Shown here piece after piece: positions 41,889 to 51,161 of a DNA stretch of 64,000 nt (positions are counted from its first letter, which is position 1; every line of letters begins with the position of its first letter). The translations under genes were made by a program, and so were the position numbers. Below the pieces are notes generated by a model. That model did not search any database. It saw nothing but the letters and a program-made list of their open reading frames with translations, and had not been told where the DNA came from. The DNA lies in contig NZ_CP084061.1 in NCBI RefSeq assembly GCF_020215665.1, forward strand, positions 682,001 to 746,000, in the 5' to 3' direction. This DNA is from Blautia parvula. Its GTDB lineage: Bacteria > Bacillota > Clostridia > Lachnospirales > Lachnospiraceae.

Positions 41889-43004
41889 TCAGACACGTAT
41901 CTGGCTTTTCAGATATTCAGACAGAAAAGAAATCTGCATTTCCGGATTTCTGAGAAAGCTGTCTGTCCACTGGATATAGCAGTCGCCGGATTCATAGGAG
42001 GATTTTAAAAGAGGGATTTGGGGAGCGCCGAAAGCCCGGAGAAAATAACCGCTCACCCTTTTGCAGCAGTTGGAGGCTTTGGCTTTTTCCCGGCAGGCCG
42101 GGTCCACGTATACGCCCACACTTTTGTGGACTGCTTCATCTTCCAGTGGAAGATAGTAATAATTCTTATAGTCAGGATAATAATATTTTAAAGTGCCTTC
42201 CAAAAGAGGCATTTTCATTTTGCAGCAGTCCTTTTCCAGAGTAACATAAGCGCAGGGCAGTGAAAAAGAGAGCCGGGTGGGAAAGGAGAGCGGAAGCTTC
42301 ACAGTAAAGAGGACTTCCTGAAGGAGGCTTCCGTCCATGGCCCTGTCTGTCACTGCCGTTATATCCCGCATCCGGAAATTCCCCCTGAGAAGGGCCAGAA
42401 GGGCGCCGAAGGCTAAAAGGCAGCCCATGCCCTCCACGTCATCATGATTGTGAAGGAACAGGAGGTTTAAAAGTGTCTGCCCGCCTGTTTTGGCATAGGT
42501 GCGGTAGACCTTGATCAGTTCCTTTCCGTCCATAGCGTCCTGCCGTCTGTACCCTGCCAGCGGCTCTAAGGATTTCTGGCGGAAATTTTCGGTCTGCAGG
42601 ATCGTGCGCAGGGGGCGGAGTGTCCGGTACAGATCCACAGACACAGCGTCTTTGAAGGGCAATGTAAGCCGGTAGCTTTGATATTTGTGCTGCAGGTAGG
42701 GAATATCAAAGGTGCTGCCGTTAAAGTGCAGGAAACAGCGTTTCCGGGCGCACAGAGACTGAAAGGCTTCCAGCACGGCGTATTCCTCCTTCTCATTCTC
42801 CTTTTGGGCGAGAAACTGTATCATTTCCCATTTCCCGTCTGTACAAAGAGCAGCACCGATCAGATACACCCGGCTGTTTCTATGGCTCAGACCGGTGGTC
42901 TCAATATCAAAAAATAAAATGTCATCTTCTTCAATATCTGCGGGAAGAAAGAGTTTAGCACTTTCTGGCATAAATTGATAATTAAATATCTTGTTTGTTA
43001 GCAT
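41889..43004 (-). CDS. YprB-like ribonuclease H-fold exonuclease
   Basis: 371 residues from the ATG ending at 43004 on the - strand; the open frame runs 40 codons further but that part is AT-rich intergenic sequence. DEDD-type motifs: FFDIETTGL (Exo I), LHFNGSTFDIPYL (Exo II) and HNHDDVEGM (Exo III). The family (COG3359, YprB) is predicted to cleave nucleic acids; no substrate is established that I can cite. It is the only - strand gene between 0 and 62 kb, isolated between rpsA and a membrane protein gene. Confidence 0.85.
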   Translation of the reverse strand: MLTNKIFNYQFMPESAKLFLPADIEEDDILFFDIETTGLSHRNSRVYLIGAALCTDGKWEMIQFLAQKENEKEEYAVLEAFQSLCARKRCFLHFNGSTFDIPYLQHKYQSYRLTLPFKDAVSVDLYRTLRPLRTILQTENFRQKSLEPLAGYRRQDAMDGKELIKVYRTYAKTGGQTLLNLLFLHNHDDVEGMGCLLAFGALLALLRGNFRMRDITAVTDRAMDGSLLQEVLFTVKLPLSFPTRLSFSLPCAYVTLEKDCCKMKMPLLEGTLKYYYPDYKNYYYLPLEDEAVHKSVGVYVDPACREKAKASNCCKRVSGYFLRAFGAPQIPLLKSSYESGDCYIQWTDSFLRNPEMQISFLSEYLKSQIRV

Positions 43005-43179
43005 TTTAACAATAACCTTTCTGATTGTATCAAAAATAATACGAAAAATAGCCAAATCATTGTAGCAGTTTTTTGAAAATAATGTTATATTATATAAAGA
43101 CGTAATAAATACCCAATGGGGCATCTCTGACTTATGTATAGCAAATATGCCCCTGAAGGGACATAAGAAGGAGGCGTCT

Positions 43180-44079
43180 ATGGATTTTAAAGTTGCAGGA
43201 ATCTCTCTGTATTATATCATAAACTGGTTTTTTATCTATAGTTTTTTAGGATGGGTGTGGGAATCCTGTTACGTTTCTGTAAAATCAAAAAAACCTGTGA
43301 ACAGAGGCTTTATCAACGGTCCGTTCTGTACCATTTACGGGTTCGGCGCTGTCAGCGTCTATCTGATTCTGAAAGACTTTGATCAGAATCTTCTGGTGCT
43401 CTACATAGGAGGCGTGGTGGTTGCCACTGTGCTGGAATATATAACCGGATGGCTCATGGAGACAATCTTCCATACCAGATGGTGGGATTACAGCAAAAAA
43501 AAGTGCAACCTGCACGGGTATATCTGTCTCGGTTCTTCCCTTGCCTGGGGTGTCTTCACCGTTCTGCTCTTTGAGGTGTTCCATCCTTTTGTGGAATGGC
43601 TGACCAATCTTTACCCTGTTTCCATCGGAAAGATTGCCGTGAGCGTTGTGGCGGTTCTGTACAGTGCGGATTTTGTTACCTCTGCAGTGGCAGCATTCGG
43701 CATCAGCAAGAAATTAGCAAAACTGGAGGATATGATGGAGGAGCTGACCGCATACCTGCAGACTACAAAACTATATGAGACAAAAGAAGAAATCAGCGAC
43801 AGACTGGAAGAAATCAGAGCTTTCAACCTGGCCGAGGCTGCGGAAAAAATCGGTACAAAGAAAGCAGAGTTCTCAAAACTGTTGGAGGAGCGCTTTTCTC
43901 TTTCTGAAAATTATCTGGAAAAGAAAGCGGAGCTTGAGAGACGTATGGATGAATTCTCAGAAAAATACTTATCTGCAAGGAAAAAATCCAACATTGTCGG
44001 AAAACGTATGATCCATGCTTATCCTGGACTGCGTGCAGAGTTCCGGCGCTATAAAGAAAGAAAAGCCAAAAAACATTAA
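43180..44079 (+). CDS. CmpB-family (putative ABC transporter permease type) membrane protein
   Basis: 299 residues from the ATG at 43180 behind AAGGAGG. Four to five hydrophobic segments in the first 180 residues with the family pattern SFLGWVWESCYVSVKSKK, RGFINGPFCTIYG and YITGWLMETIFHTRWWDYS. A charged coiled-coil C-terminus of about 120 residues follows, ending in lysines. The family name is historical; transport has not been shown. It lies 38 nt before rnfC and may contribute readthrough transcripts. Confidence 0.82.
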   Translation: MDFKVAGISLYYIINWFFIYSFLGWVWESCYVSVKSKKPVNRGFINGPFCTIYGFGAVSVYLILKDFDQNLLVLYIGGVVVATVLEYITGWLMETIFHTRWWDYSKKKCNLHGYICLGSSLAWGVFTVLLFEVFHPFVEWLTNLYPVSIGKIAVSVVAVLYSADFVTSAVAAFGISKKLAKLEDMMEELTAYLQTTKLYETKEEISDRLEEIRAFNLAEAAEKIGTKKAEFSKLLEERFSLSENYLEKKAELERRMDEFSEKYLSARKKSNIVGKRMIHAYPGLRAEFRRYKERKAKKH

Positions 44080-44117
44080 CTGGCTTCTTAATTATTCAAT
44101 TAAAGGAGGGACTACAC

Positions 44118-45440
44118 ATGGCGTTTTTAACCTTTAAGGGCGGCGTACACCCTTATGATGGAAAAGAACTGTCAAAAGACAAGCCTATCACGGATTACCT
44201 GCCGAAACAAGAGCTGGTCTATCCGCTATCACAGCACATAGGCGCACCTGCAAAGGCCATTGTGGCAAAAGGTGACCATGTACTGGCCGGGCAGAAAATT
44301 GCTGAGACGGGAGGTTTTGTTTCCTCACCCATTCACGCATCCGTTTCCGGTACCGTAACTGCAGTTGGCAAAGTGCGGAACAATATGGGGAACATGGTGG
44401 ATGCTGTTACTGTGGAGAATGACGGGAAATACGAGAGTATTGAAATGCAGAAAGTGGACTCTCTGGATGCACTTTCCAAAGAGGAGATCATCAAAAGGAT
44501 TCAGGACGGCGGTGTTGTAGGTATGGGCGGAGCTGGTTTCCCTACCCATGTGAAGCTGTCTCCGAAGGAACCGGACAAAATTGAGTATGTTCTGGTAAAC
44601 GGAGCGGAATGTGAGCCGTATCTGACCTCAGATTACCGCAGGATGATGGAACAGCCTGAACTGGTAGTGGGAGGGCTGAAATGCATACTGAAGCTTTTTG
44701 ACAATGCAAAGGGATGTATCTGCATTGAGGACAACAAACCGGATTGTGTCGCAAAGATGACAGAGATCGTAAAGGATGAGCCGCGCATAGAGGTAAAGAC
44801 CCTCAAGACAAAATACCCTCAGGGCGCTGAGCGCTGTCTGATCAATGCCGTCACGGAGCGGGAGCTGAATTCATCCATGCTTCCTGCGGACGTGGGCTGC
44901 GTGGTGGACAATGTGGATACGGTCTGCGCCATCTGCAGGGCTGTCATGGAGGGACGCCCCGTAATAGAGAAGATCGTCACTGTGACAGGGGACGGTATTG
45001 CAAATCCCCAGAACTTCCGGGTAAAGACCGGCACCAGTTTCGCGGAACTGATCGAGGCAGCCGGGGGCTTTAAAGGCTCTGTGGAGAAAGTGATCTCCGG
45101 CGGCCCCATGATGGGCTTTGCCATGTTTGATTACCATGTGCCCATTGTGAAGACTTCATCTGCCATTCTGTGTCTGACAAAAGACGTGGTGGCAGCCAAT
45201 GAGGAGTCGGCCTGTATCAACTGCGGGCGCTGCGTCAGCGGATGTCCCGCAAGGCTTGTTCCGTCCCGTCTGGCAACATATGCCGAGGAGGGACAGGAAG
45301 AACTTTTTGTGAAATTCAATGGTATGGAGTGTGTGGAGTGCGGATGCTGCAGTTTTGTCTGTCCGGCAAAGAGGCCTCTGACCCAGTCTGTCCGGTCCAT
45401 GAGAAAAATGGTTCTTGCCAACAGGAAAAAGCCAAAGTAG
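44118..45440 (+). CDS. rnfC: Rnf complex subunit C
   Basis: 440 residues, the size of clostridial RnfC. N-terminal barrel-sandwich region, an NADH/FMN-binding part (GVVGMGGAGFPTHVK, NGAECEPYLTSDYR) and two [4Fe-4S] groups CINCGRCVSGCP and CVECGCCSFVCP at the C-terminus. It is the NADH-side subunit of the membrane ferredoxin:NAD oxidoreductase. First gene of rnfCDGEAB; AAAGGAGGG precedes it. Confidence 0.97.
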   Translation: MAFLTFKGGVHPYDGKELSKDKPITDYLPKQELVYPLSQHIGAPAKAIVAKGDHVLAGQKIAETGGFVSSPIHASVSGTVTAVGKVRNNMGNMVDAVTVENDGKYESIEMQKVDSLDALSKEEIIKRIQDGGVVGMGGAGFPTHVKLSPKEPDKIEYVLVNGAECEPYLTSDYRRMMEQPELVVGGLKCILKLFDNAKGCICIEDNKPDCVAKMTEIVKDEPRIEVKTLKTKYPQGAERCLINAVTERELNSSMLPADVGCVVDNVDTVCAICRAVMEGRPVIEKIVTVTGDGIANPQNFRVKTGTSFAELIEAAGGFKGSVEKVISGGPMMGFAMFDYHVPIVKTSSAILCLTKDVVAANEESACINCGRCVSGCPARLVPSRLATYAEEGQEELFVKFNGMECVECGCCSFVCPAKRPLTQSVRSMRKMVLANRKKPK

Positions 45441-45452
45441 GAGGAGAATAAC

Positions 45453-46412
45453 ATGAGTGACTTATTACATATTTCATCTTCGCCTCATGTGCGGTCGAAG
45501 GTGAGCACCAGCGGCATTATGGGCACGGTACTGCTCGCGCTGCTGCCGGCAGCTTTATTTGGTATCTATAATTTCGGGCCTCACGCGCTTCTGCTGATTC
45601 TCATATCCATGGCGACCTGCGTGGCTACAGAGGCCGTGTATGAACACTTCATGCACAAAAAACTGACGATCAAAGACTACAGTGCAGCTGTGACCGGCCT
45701 TCTTCTGGCCCTGAACCTGCCGCCGTCCGCACCCTGGTGGATTCCGGTCATCGGCGGTGTGTTTGCGGTCTTAGTGGTAAAACAGCTCTTCGGCGGACTG
45801 GGACAGAACTTTATGAACCCGGCTCTGGCGGCAAGATGCTTCCTTTTGATCTCTTTTACAGGCAGGATGACAAACTTTGCCGTACCTGAAAGTGCCTGGG
45901 GAAATGTGGTGGATACCGTGTCAGGTGCCACCCCTCTGGCAGCTTTAAAGGCAGGGGAGAGTGTTGATATCATGAGCCTGTTTCTGGGCAATGTACAGGG
46001 AACCATTGGTGAGACTTCTGCCCTGGCTATTTTGGTCGGCGCGGCCATTCTGCTGGGAACAAAAGTGATTGACTGCAGGATCCCGCTCACCTATATCGGT
46101 ACCTTTGCCGTATTTGTGCTGCTGTTCGGCGGACACGGCTTTGATATAAACTATCTTGCGGCGCATCTCTTCGGCGGCGGTCTGATGCTGGGTGCCTGGT
46201 TCATGGCAACGGATTACGTGACCACACCGATCACGAAAAAGGGACAGTTGGTGTACGGTGTCTGTCTCGGCGTATTTACCGGACTTTTCCGTATTTTCGG
46301 CGGTTCAGCGGAAGGTGTTTCCTACGCCATCATTTTCTGCAACCTTCTGGTGCCTCTCATTGAGCGTGTCACCATGCCGGTTGCATTCGGAAAAGGAGGT
46401 AAGAAAGCATGA
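45453..46412 (+). CDS. rnfD: Rnf complex subunit D
   Basis: 319 residues with about eight to ten membrane segments. The flavinylation site is visible as SGATPLAAL (covalent FMN on Thr). It forms the membrane core with RnfA and RnfE. Ends overlapping rnfG by 4 nt. Confidence 0.96.
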   Translation: MSDLLHISSSPHVRSKVSTSGIMGTVLLALLPAALFGIYNFGPHALLLILISMATCVATEAVYEHFMHKKLTIKDYSAAVTGLLLALNLPPSAPWWIPVIGGVFAVLVVKQLFGGLGQNFMNPALAARCFLLISFTGRMTNFAVPESAWGNVVDTVSGATPLAALKAGESVDIMSLFLGNVQGTIGETSALAILVGAAILLGTKVIDCRIPLTYIGTFAVFVLLFGGHGFDINYLAAHLFGGGLMLGAWFMATDYVTTPITKKGQLVYGVCLGVFTGLFRIFGGSAEGVSYAIIFCNLLVPLIERVTMPVAFGKGGKKA

Positions 46413-47023
46413 AAAAGAACACGATTTTAAAAGATACGCTGATTCTTACCGTCATAACCCTGATTTCCGGCCTGCTTTTGGGTCTGGTCTATCAGATCAC
46501 AATAGATCCGATCGCTGAGCAGAAGGAGAAAGAAAAACAGGAGGCTTATATGGCTGTTTTCGCGGACGCAGACTCCTTTGAGCTGTGTGTTCCGGCGGAA
46601 GATGCGGATCTGGCAGCTTATCTGTCAGAGAACGGCTACACAGCCCAGACAGTCAACGAAGTGATGAAAGCTCTGGACGCACAGGGCGAAGTGCTGGGAT
46701 ATGCCATCAATATGACCACATCCGAAGGATACGGCGGAGATATTACCTTTTCCATGGGAATCCAGAATGACGGCACCATGAACGGGATTGAAATCCTGGA
46801 GATCGGCGAGACTGCCGGCCTTGGCATGAATGCTCAGAAAGATGATTTCAAGAATCAGTTTAAAGATAAAAAAGTCGATAAATTTGAAGTGACCAAAACC
46901 GGATCGCAGTCAGACAGCCAGATTGATGCCTTAAGCGGCGCAACCATCACATCCAAGGCTATGACAGGCGGCGTCAATGCCGGTCTGTGTGCATTCCAGT
47001 ATGTAGTAGAGGAGGCTAAATAG
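46409..47023 (+). CDS. rnfG: Rnf complex subunit G
   Basis: 204 residues: one N-terminal membrane helix and an outside FMN-binding domain with the flavinylation motif LSGATITSKA near the C-terminus. ApbE, encoded downstream, attaches the FMN. AAAAGGAGG precedes the start inside rnfD. Confidence 0.96.
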   Translation: MKKNTILKDTLILTVITLISGLLLGLVYQITIDPIAEQKEKEKQEAYMAVFADADSFELCVPAEDADLAAYLSENGYTAQTVNEVMKALDAQGEVLGYAINMTTSEGYGGDITFSMGIQNDGTMNGIEILEIGETAGLGMNAQKDDFKNQFKDKKVDKFEVTKTGSQSDSQIDALSGATITSKAMTGGVNAGLCAFQYVVEEAK

Positions 47024-47024
47024 G

Positions 47025-47726
47025 ATGAGAGAAAATTCACCTGCGGAGCGTTTATATAACGGTATCATCAAAGAAAATCCTACCTTTGTCCTGGTACTGG
47101 GTATGTGTCCGACTCTGGCAGTTACAACGGCAGCCATCAATGGTATCGGCATGGGCCTTACCACTACCGTGGTGCTCATGATGTCCAATCTGTTCATTTC
47201 CCTTCTTCGGAATATCATTCCGGATAAGGTGCGTATGCCCGCTTACATTGTGATCGTGGCATCCTTTGTTACTGTGGTACAGCTTTTGCTGGAAGGATTC
47301 ATCCCTTCCCTCTATGATTCCCTGGGAATCTATATTCCCCTTATCGTAGTAAACTGTATCATTCTGGGAAGAGCGGAATCTTTCGCTTCCAAGAATACTC
47401 CTGTGGCTTCCATCTTCGACGGTATCGGCATGGGTCTTGGCTTTACCCTTTCCATTACCATCCTGGCAGCTTTCCGTGAACTGATCGGTGCGGGAACCGT
47501 GTTCGGATTCCAGGTTATGCCGGGCGCTTATGAGCCGGCAACGATTTTCATCCTGGCACCGGGAGCCTTTTTCGTACTGGCATTTCTGGCAGCCCTGCGC
47601 GCCAGAATACAGGATAAGAAGCCAAAAGAAGAACAGCATCCTGTACACTGTATGGAAGGTGGCTGTGCAACCTGCGGCAACAAATCCTGCAGCGGCAAAT
47701 TTTACGACAACACGGAGAAGAAATAG
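47025..47726 (+). CDS. rnfE: Rnf complex subunit E with cysteine-rich tail
   Basis: 233 residues, six membrane segments typical of RnfE/RsxE (NPTFVLVLGMCPTLAVTTA). After the last helix there is a cytoplasmic tail with CMEGGCATCGNKSC, four cysteines spaced CX4CX2CX4C, not needed for the membrane fold. The start is one base after the rnfG stop, with AGAGGAGG inside rnfG. Confidence 0.95.
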   Translation: MRENSPAERLYNGIIKENPTFVLVLGMCPTLAVTTAAINGIGMGLTTTVVLMMSNLFISLLRNIIPDKVRMPAYIVIVASFVTVVQLLLEGFIPSLYDSLGIYIPLIVVNCIILGRAESFASKNTPVASIFDGIGMGLGFTLSITILAAFRELIGAGTVFGFQVMPGAYEPATIFILAPGAFFVLAFLAALRARIQDKKPKEEQHPVHCMEGGCATCGNKSCSGKFYDNTEKK

Positions 47727-47738
47727 GAGGATAGGAGC

Positions 47739-48320
47739 ATGAAAGAATTATTGATTATTGCGGTCGGCGCTGCAGTAGTAAACAACGTTGTGCTGAGCCA
47801 ATTCCTGGGATTGTGTCCGTTCTTCGGCGTTTCCAAGAAAATTGAGACCGCAGCGGGTATGGGCGGAGCAGTTGTCTTTGTTATCACACTGTCCTCCCTG
47901 GTCACCAGTCTGATTTATAAGTATCTGCTGGCAAATCCACATGTGAATATGCAGTTCCTGCAGACCATTGTCTTTATTCTGGTCATTGCAGCCCTGGTAC
48001 AGTTCGTGGAGATGTTCCTGAAAAAGTCCATGCAGGCCCTTTATCAGAGTCTGGGTGTGTATCTGCCTTTGATCACCACCAACTGCGCGGTTCTCGGCGT
48101 AGCGGTCATCAATGTGCAGAAGGAGTACAACGTGCTTCAGAGTACCGTAAATGGTTTTGCCACAGCCGTTGGCTTCACCATCTCCATTGTACTTATGGCG
48201 GGTCTGCGTGAGAAGATGGAATACAATGATATTCCGAAATATTTCCAGGGATTTCCCATGGTACTGTTGACAGCCGGTCTGATGGCCATTGCTTTCTTTG
48301 GCTTCTCCGGCATAATCTAA
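47739..48320 (+). CDS. rnfA: Rnf complex subunit A
   Basis: 193 residues, six membrane segments, homologous in pattern to RnfE ([20 protein letters not shown] and TNCAVLG with the cysteines thought to ligate the intramembrane [2Fe-2S] with RnfE). Start behind AGGAGGATAGGAG. Confidence 0.97.
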   Translation: MKELLIIAVGAAVVNNVVLSQFLGLCPFFGVSKKIETAAGMGGAVVFVITLSSLVTSLIYKYLLANPHVNMQFLQTIVFILVIAALVQFVEMFLKKSMQALYQSLGVYLPLITTNCAVLGVAVINVQKEYNVLQSTVNGFATAVGFTISIVLMAGLREKMEYNDIPKYFQGFPMVLLTAGLMAIAFFGFSGII

Positions 48321-48333
48321 GGAGGCGCGAGAT

Positions 48334-49122
48334 ATGGTTACAGGAATTGTAATTGCGGCGGTTTTGGTAGGCGGTGTAGGCCTCTTTATCGGAGTGTTCC
48401 TGGGAGTAGCAGGAAAGAAATTTGCCGTAGAAGTAGATGAAAAAGAAATATTAGTCAGGGAAGAGCTTCCGGGCAACAACTGCGGCGGCTGTGGATATCC
48501 GGGCTGCGACGGCCTTGCAGCAGCGATCGCAAAAGGCGAGGCGCCTGTGAACGCCTGTCCCGTAGGCGGTGCGCCTGTGGCAGCCAAGATCGGTGCAGTC
48601 ATGGGAGAAGAAGTGGGAGAGACAGTGCGCATGACTGCATTCGTAAAATGTGCCGGTGACTGTGAAAAGACGACGGAATTATACGAATATACAGGCGTTT
48701 CGGATTGTAAAATGATCTCCCAGATGCAGAACGGCGGAGCAAAATCCTGCAGCTTTGGCTGTCTGGGTTCCGGAAGTTGTGTCAAGGTTTGTCCTTTTGA
48801 CGCGATACATATAGTGAACGGCATTGCTCTTGTGGACAAGGAAAAATGTAAAGCCTGCGGAAAATGTGTGGCAGCCTGTCCAAGACATCTGATCGAGCTG
48901 ATCCCTTATGAGCAGAAGCACGCGGTCGCCTGCAGCTCCAAAGAAAAAGGAAAAGCAGTCATGAATGCCTGCAAGGTGGGCTGTATCGCCTGCAAAAAAT
49001 GTGAGCGAGAATGTCCGGCACAGGCCATCACCATTGAGGACAATCTGGCGCACATTGATTCTGAAAAATGCACCAACTGCGGCAAGTGTCAGGAAACCTG
49101 CCCGAGAAAGATTATCTGCTGA
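48334..49122 (+). CDS. rnfB: Rnf complex subunit B, ferredoxin-side polyferredoxin
   Basis: 262 residues. N-terminal membrane helix, then a [13 protein letters not shown] cluster group, and four ferredoxin-type cysteine sets: [40 protein letters not shown] and [12 protein letters not shown]. It takes electrons from reduced ferredoxin. Its stop overlaps the apbE start (TGATG). Confidence 0.97.
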   Translation: MVTGIVIAAVLVGGVGLFIGVFLGVAGKKFAVEVDEKEILVREELPGNNCGGCGYPGCDGLAAAIAKGEAPVNACPVGGAPVAAKIGAVMGEEVGETVRMTAFVKCAGDCEKTTELYEYTGVSDCKMISQMQNGGAKSCSFGCLGSGSCVKVCPFDAIHIVNGIALVDKEKCKACGKCVAACPRHLIELIPYEQKHAVACSSKEKGKAVMNACKVGCIACKKCERECPAQAITIEDNLAHIDSEKCTNCGKCQETCPRKIIC

Positions 49123-50135
49123 TGAATAAGAAACAAATATTTATTTTCATATGTCTGACTGCAGTCTGCCTTTTGGTGGGCGGCTGCGGTCAGAAAAAAA
49201 GGGACATGGTGTCAAAAAAGGGATTCTTTTTTGACACCATGATTTCTGTTTCCATCCTTTGTGAGGAGCAGGAGCAGGGAGAGCGTGTGCTGGATGAGGC
49301 ATTTGCCAAATGTGCTGAATATGAGGATATATTCAGCCGGACAAAAGAAAACAGTGAGCTTTACCGTCTGAATCACAGAACAGAGAGCGAGGCAGTGGTG
49401 TCCGAGGATTTATATGCGCTGCTCTCCTGTGCGAAGGAGTATTATGAGGTGACAGGCGGAAGATTTGATATCTCAGTGGCGCCGCTGTCGGATCTGTGGG
49501 ATTTTAAAAATGAAGATCCAAAGGTTCCCGATGAGGAGGAGATAAAAAAGACACTTGAAAAAGTGGGGTATTCCCGGGTGCATCTGGAAGCAGGGGATAA
49601 AGTGAAATTTGATGATCCGAATACCATGCTGGATTTGGGCGCGCTGGCCAAGGGGTATATTGCGGACAGGCTGAAGGAGTATCTGGTATCAGAGGGAATC
49701 GAGAGCGGGTATATCAATCTGGGGGGGAATGTGCTGACCATCGGGGAAAAAGAGGATGGGAGTCCCTGGGAGATTGGGATACAGAAGCCTTTTGCCGAGA
49801 GGAATGAGATTGTGGCTTATGTGGATGCGGCGGGGAGTTCCGTGGTGTCGTCAGGGATTTATGAGAGGTACTTTGAAGCTGACGGAGAGTTGTATTACCA
49901 TGTGCTGGACCCGGAAACAGGATATCCGGTGGAGACGGATCTGGCGCAGGTGACGATTTTGTCAAAGAGTTCGCTTGAGGGGGATGCGCTTAGTACCAGT
50001 TGTCTGATACTTGGGTATGAGAAAGGGAGGAAATTGATTGAGAATACGGCGGGGGTTGAGGCTGTGTTTGTGAGGAAAGATGGGAAGGTGGAGGCTACGG
50101 ATGGGGTGGAGCTTAAAGGGGATGGAAAAGACTGA
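49122..50135 (+). CDS. apbE: FAD:protein FMN transferase, lipoprotein
   Basis: 337 residues from the ATG at 49122. Lipoprotein signal with lipobox VGGC, so it acts on the outer face of the membrane. Family motifs include GGRFDISVAPLSDLWDF, LDLGALAKGYIAD, INLGGNV and the Mg-binding DALSTS region near the C-terminus. It attaches FMN to RnfD and RnfG, matching its place directly after rnfB. The last 400 nt are rich in G and poor in C relative to the rest of the operon. An imperfect GC-rich hairpin (50118-50166) spans the end. Confidence 0.94.
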   Translation: MNKKQIFIFICLTAVCLLVGGCGQKKRDMVSKKGFFFDTMISVSILCEEQEQGERVLDEAFAKCAEYEDIFSRTKENSELYRLNHRTESEAVVSEDLYALLSCAKEYYEVTGGRFDISVAPLSDLWDFKNEDPKVPDEEEIKKTLEKVGYSRVHLEAGDKVKFDDPNTMLDLGALAKGYIADRLKEYLVSEGIESGYINLGGNVLTIGEKEDGSPWEIGIQKPFAERNEIVAYVDAAGSSVVSSGIYERYFEADGELYYHVLDPETGYPVETDLAQVTILSKSSLEGDALSTSCLILGYEKGRKLIENTAGVEAVFVRKDGKVEATDGVELKGDGKD

Positions 50136-50201
50136 CACCCCGCCCTCCCCGTCTTATCCCGTCCCCATTGCCACCAAAATCCCCCTCTTGCGAACGTATA
50201 T

Positions 50202-50230
50202 TTGCATTTTGGTTCTTCTTATGTTAGAAT
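50202..50230 (+). promoter_or_regulatory. Promoter directly before the NusG-II gene
   Basis: -35 TTGCAT (50202-50207), 17-nt spacer, -10 TAGAAT (50225-50230). The expected start point falls at or within a base or two of the ATG at 50237. Confidence 0.6.
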
Positions 50231-50236
50231 GTTAAA

Positions 50237-50608
50237 ATGAAAATGAAAAAAAGAGATATAGGACTGATTGGCATTGTATTGCTGATCGCTTTTTTATGCT
50301 GGTTTATTCCCTATGTACGGGGGCAGTTTACATATGAAAAGGCACAGCTTCGTATTACCGTGGACGGGGAAGAGTATGGGGTGTTTTCGCTGGAGGAAGA
50401 CCAGGTCATCCGTATAGGGGATACGAATGTGTGTGAGATAAAGGATGGGTATGTGACGATGACGGAGGCGGACTGTCCGGATCATCTCTGTATGAAGCAG
50501 AAGAGGATTTCAAAGACCGGCGGTACGATTGTCTGTCTGCCTAACCGGGTAGTGTTGGAGATTGTAAGCAGGGAGTCCTCGGAGGGGCCAGATGTGGTGG
50601 CGTCATAG
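50237..50608 (+). CDS. NusG domain II-containing small membrane protein
   Basis: 123 residues: one N-terminal membrane helix (IGLIGIVLLIAFLCWFI) and an outside beta domain with ADCPDHLCMKQKRISKTGG and IVCLPNRVVLEI, the pattern of the NusG_II family. Members often sit next to rnf and Gx-transporter genes, as here; function is not established. No Shine-Dalgarno is visible before either ATG (50237 or 50243), so translation may be leaderless from the adjacent promoter. Confidence 0.85.
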   Translation: MKMKKRDIGLIGIVLLIAFLCWFIPYVRGQFTYEKAQLRITVDGEEYGVFSLEEDQVIRIGDTNVCEIKDGYVTMTEADCPDHLCMKQKRISKTGGTIVCLPNRVVLEIVSRESSEGPDVVAS

Positions 50609-50669
50609 AGAGAGGATAAGATTCAAGGGCAGCGGTGTAAGACTGTTGAGGATGCAGGGAGATAAGGAT

Positions 50670-51161
50670 ATGAAGAAGACAGCGTATATGGGGCTGTTTG
50701 CAGCGGTTGCCATTATATTTGGGTATGTGGAGACCCTGCTGCCTGTTTTTGCGGGCATTCCCGGGATTAAGCTGGGGCTGGCAAATCTGGTCACTGTGAT
50801 TCTGCTGTACCTTTTCGGATGGAGAGAGGCGGCAGTTGTCTCTTTTATCAGAATACTGGTGATTGGGTTTATGTTTGGAAATCTGTTTTCCATATTGTTC
50901 AGTCTGGCAGGGGCGGGGCTGAGCCTGCTGGTCATGGTGCTCTTGAAAAAGAACGGCGGTTTTTCCGTGGCAGGTGTGAGTATTGCCGGCGGTGTGACAC
51001 ACAATATCGGACAGATTCTGATCGCAGTCTGCGTGGTGGAGAATGTGAATCTTTTTTACTATCTTCCTGTACTTCTCATAGCAGGGCTTCTGACCGGACT
51101 GCTGATTGGTATTCTGTCCGGTGAGATTATGAAACGAATACCTGGAAAGGACTTGACATGA
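50670..51161 (+). CDS. Gx transporter family membrane protein (heptaprenyl diphosphate synthase component I-like)
   Basis: 163 residues from the ATG at 50670, behind AGGGAG; earlier in-frame starts overlap the previous gene end. About five hydrophobic segments with GIPGIKLGLANLVTVI and GGVTHNIGQI, typical of the family. It resembles small substrate-binding membrane components; the link to quinone side-chain synthesis is historical annotation. It overlaps ruvA by 4 nt. Confidence 0.85.
   Translation: MKKTAYMGLFAAVAIIFGYVETLLPVFAGIPGIKLGLANLVTVILLYLFGWREAAVVSFIRILVIGFMFGNLFSILFSLAGAGLSLLVMVLLKKNGGFSVAGVSIAGGVTHNIGQILIAVCVVENVNLFYYLPVLLIAGLLTGLLIGILSGEIMKRIPGKDLT

Noticed and set aside
43005-43124. 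40-codon N-terminal extension of the YprB-like protein
   Set aside because: AT-rich intergenic sequence without motif; the core family sequence starts at the ATG ending at 43004.
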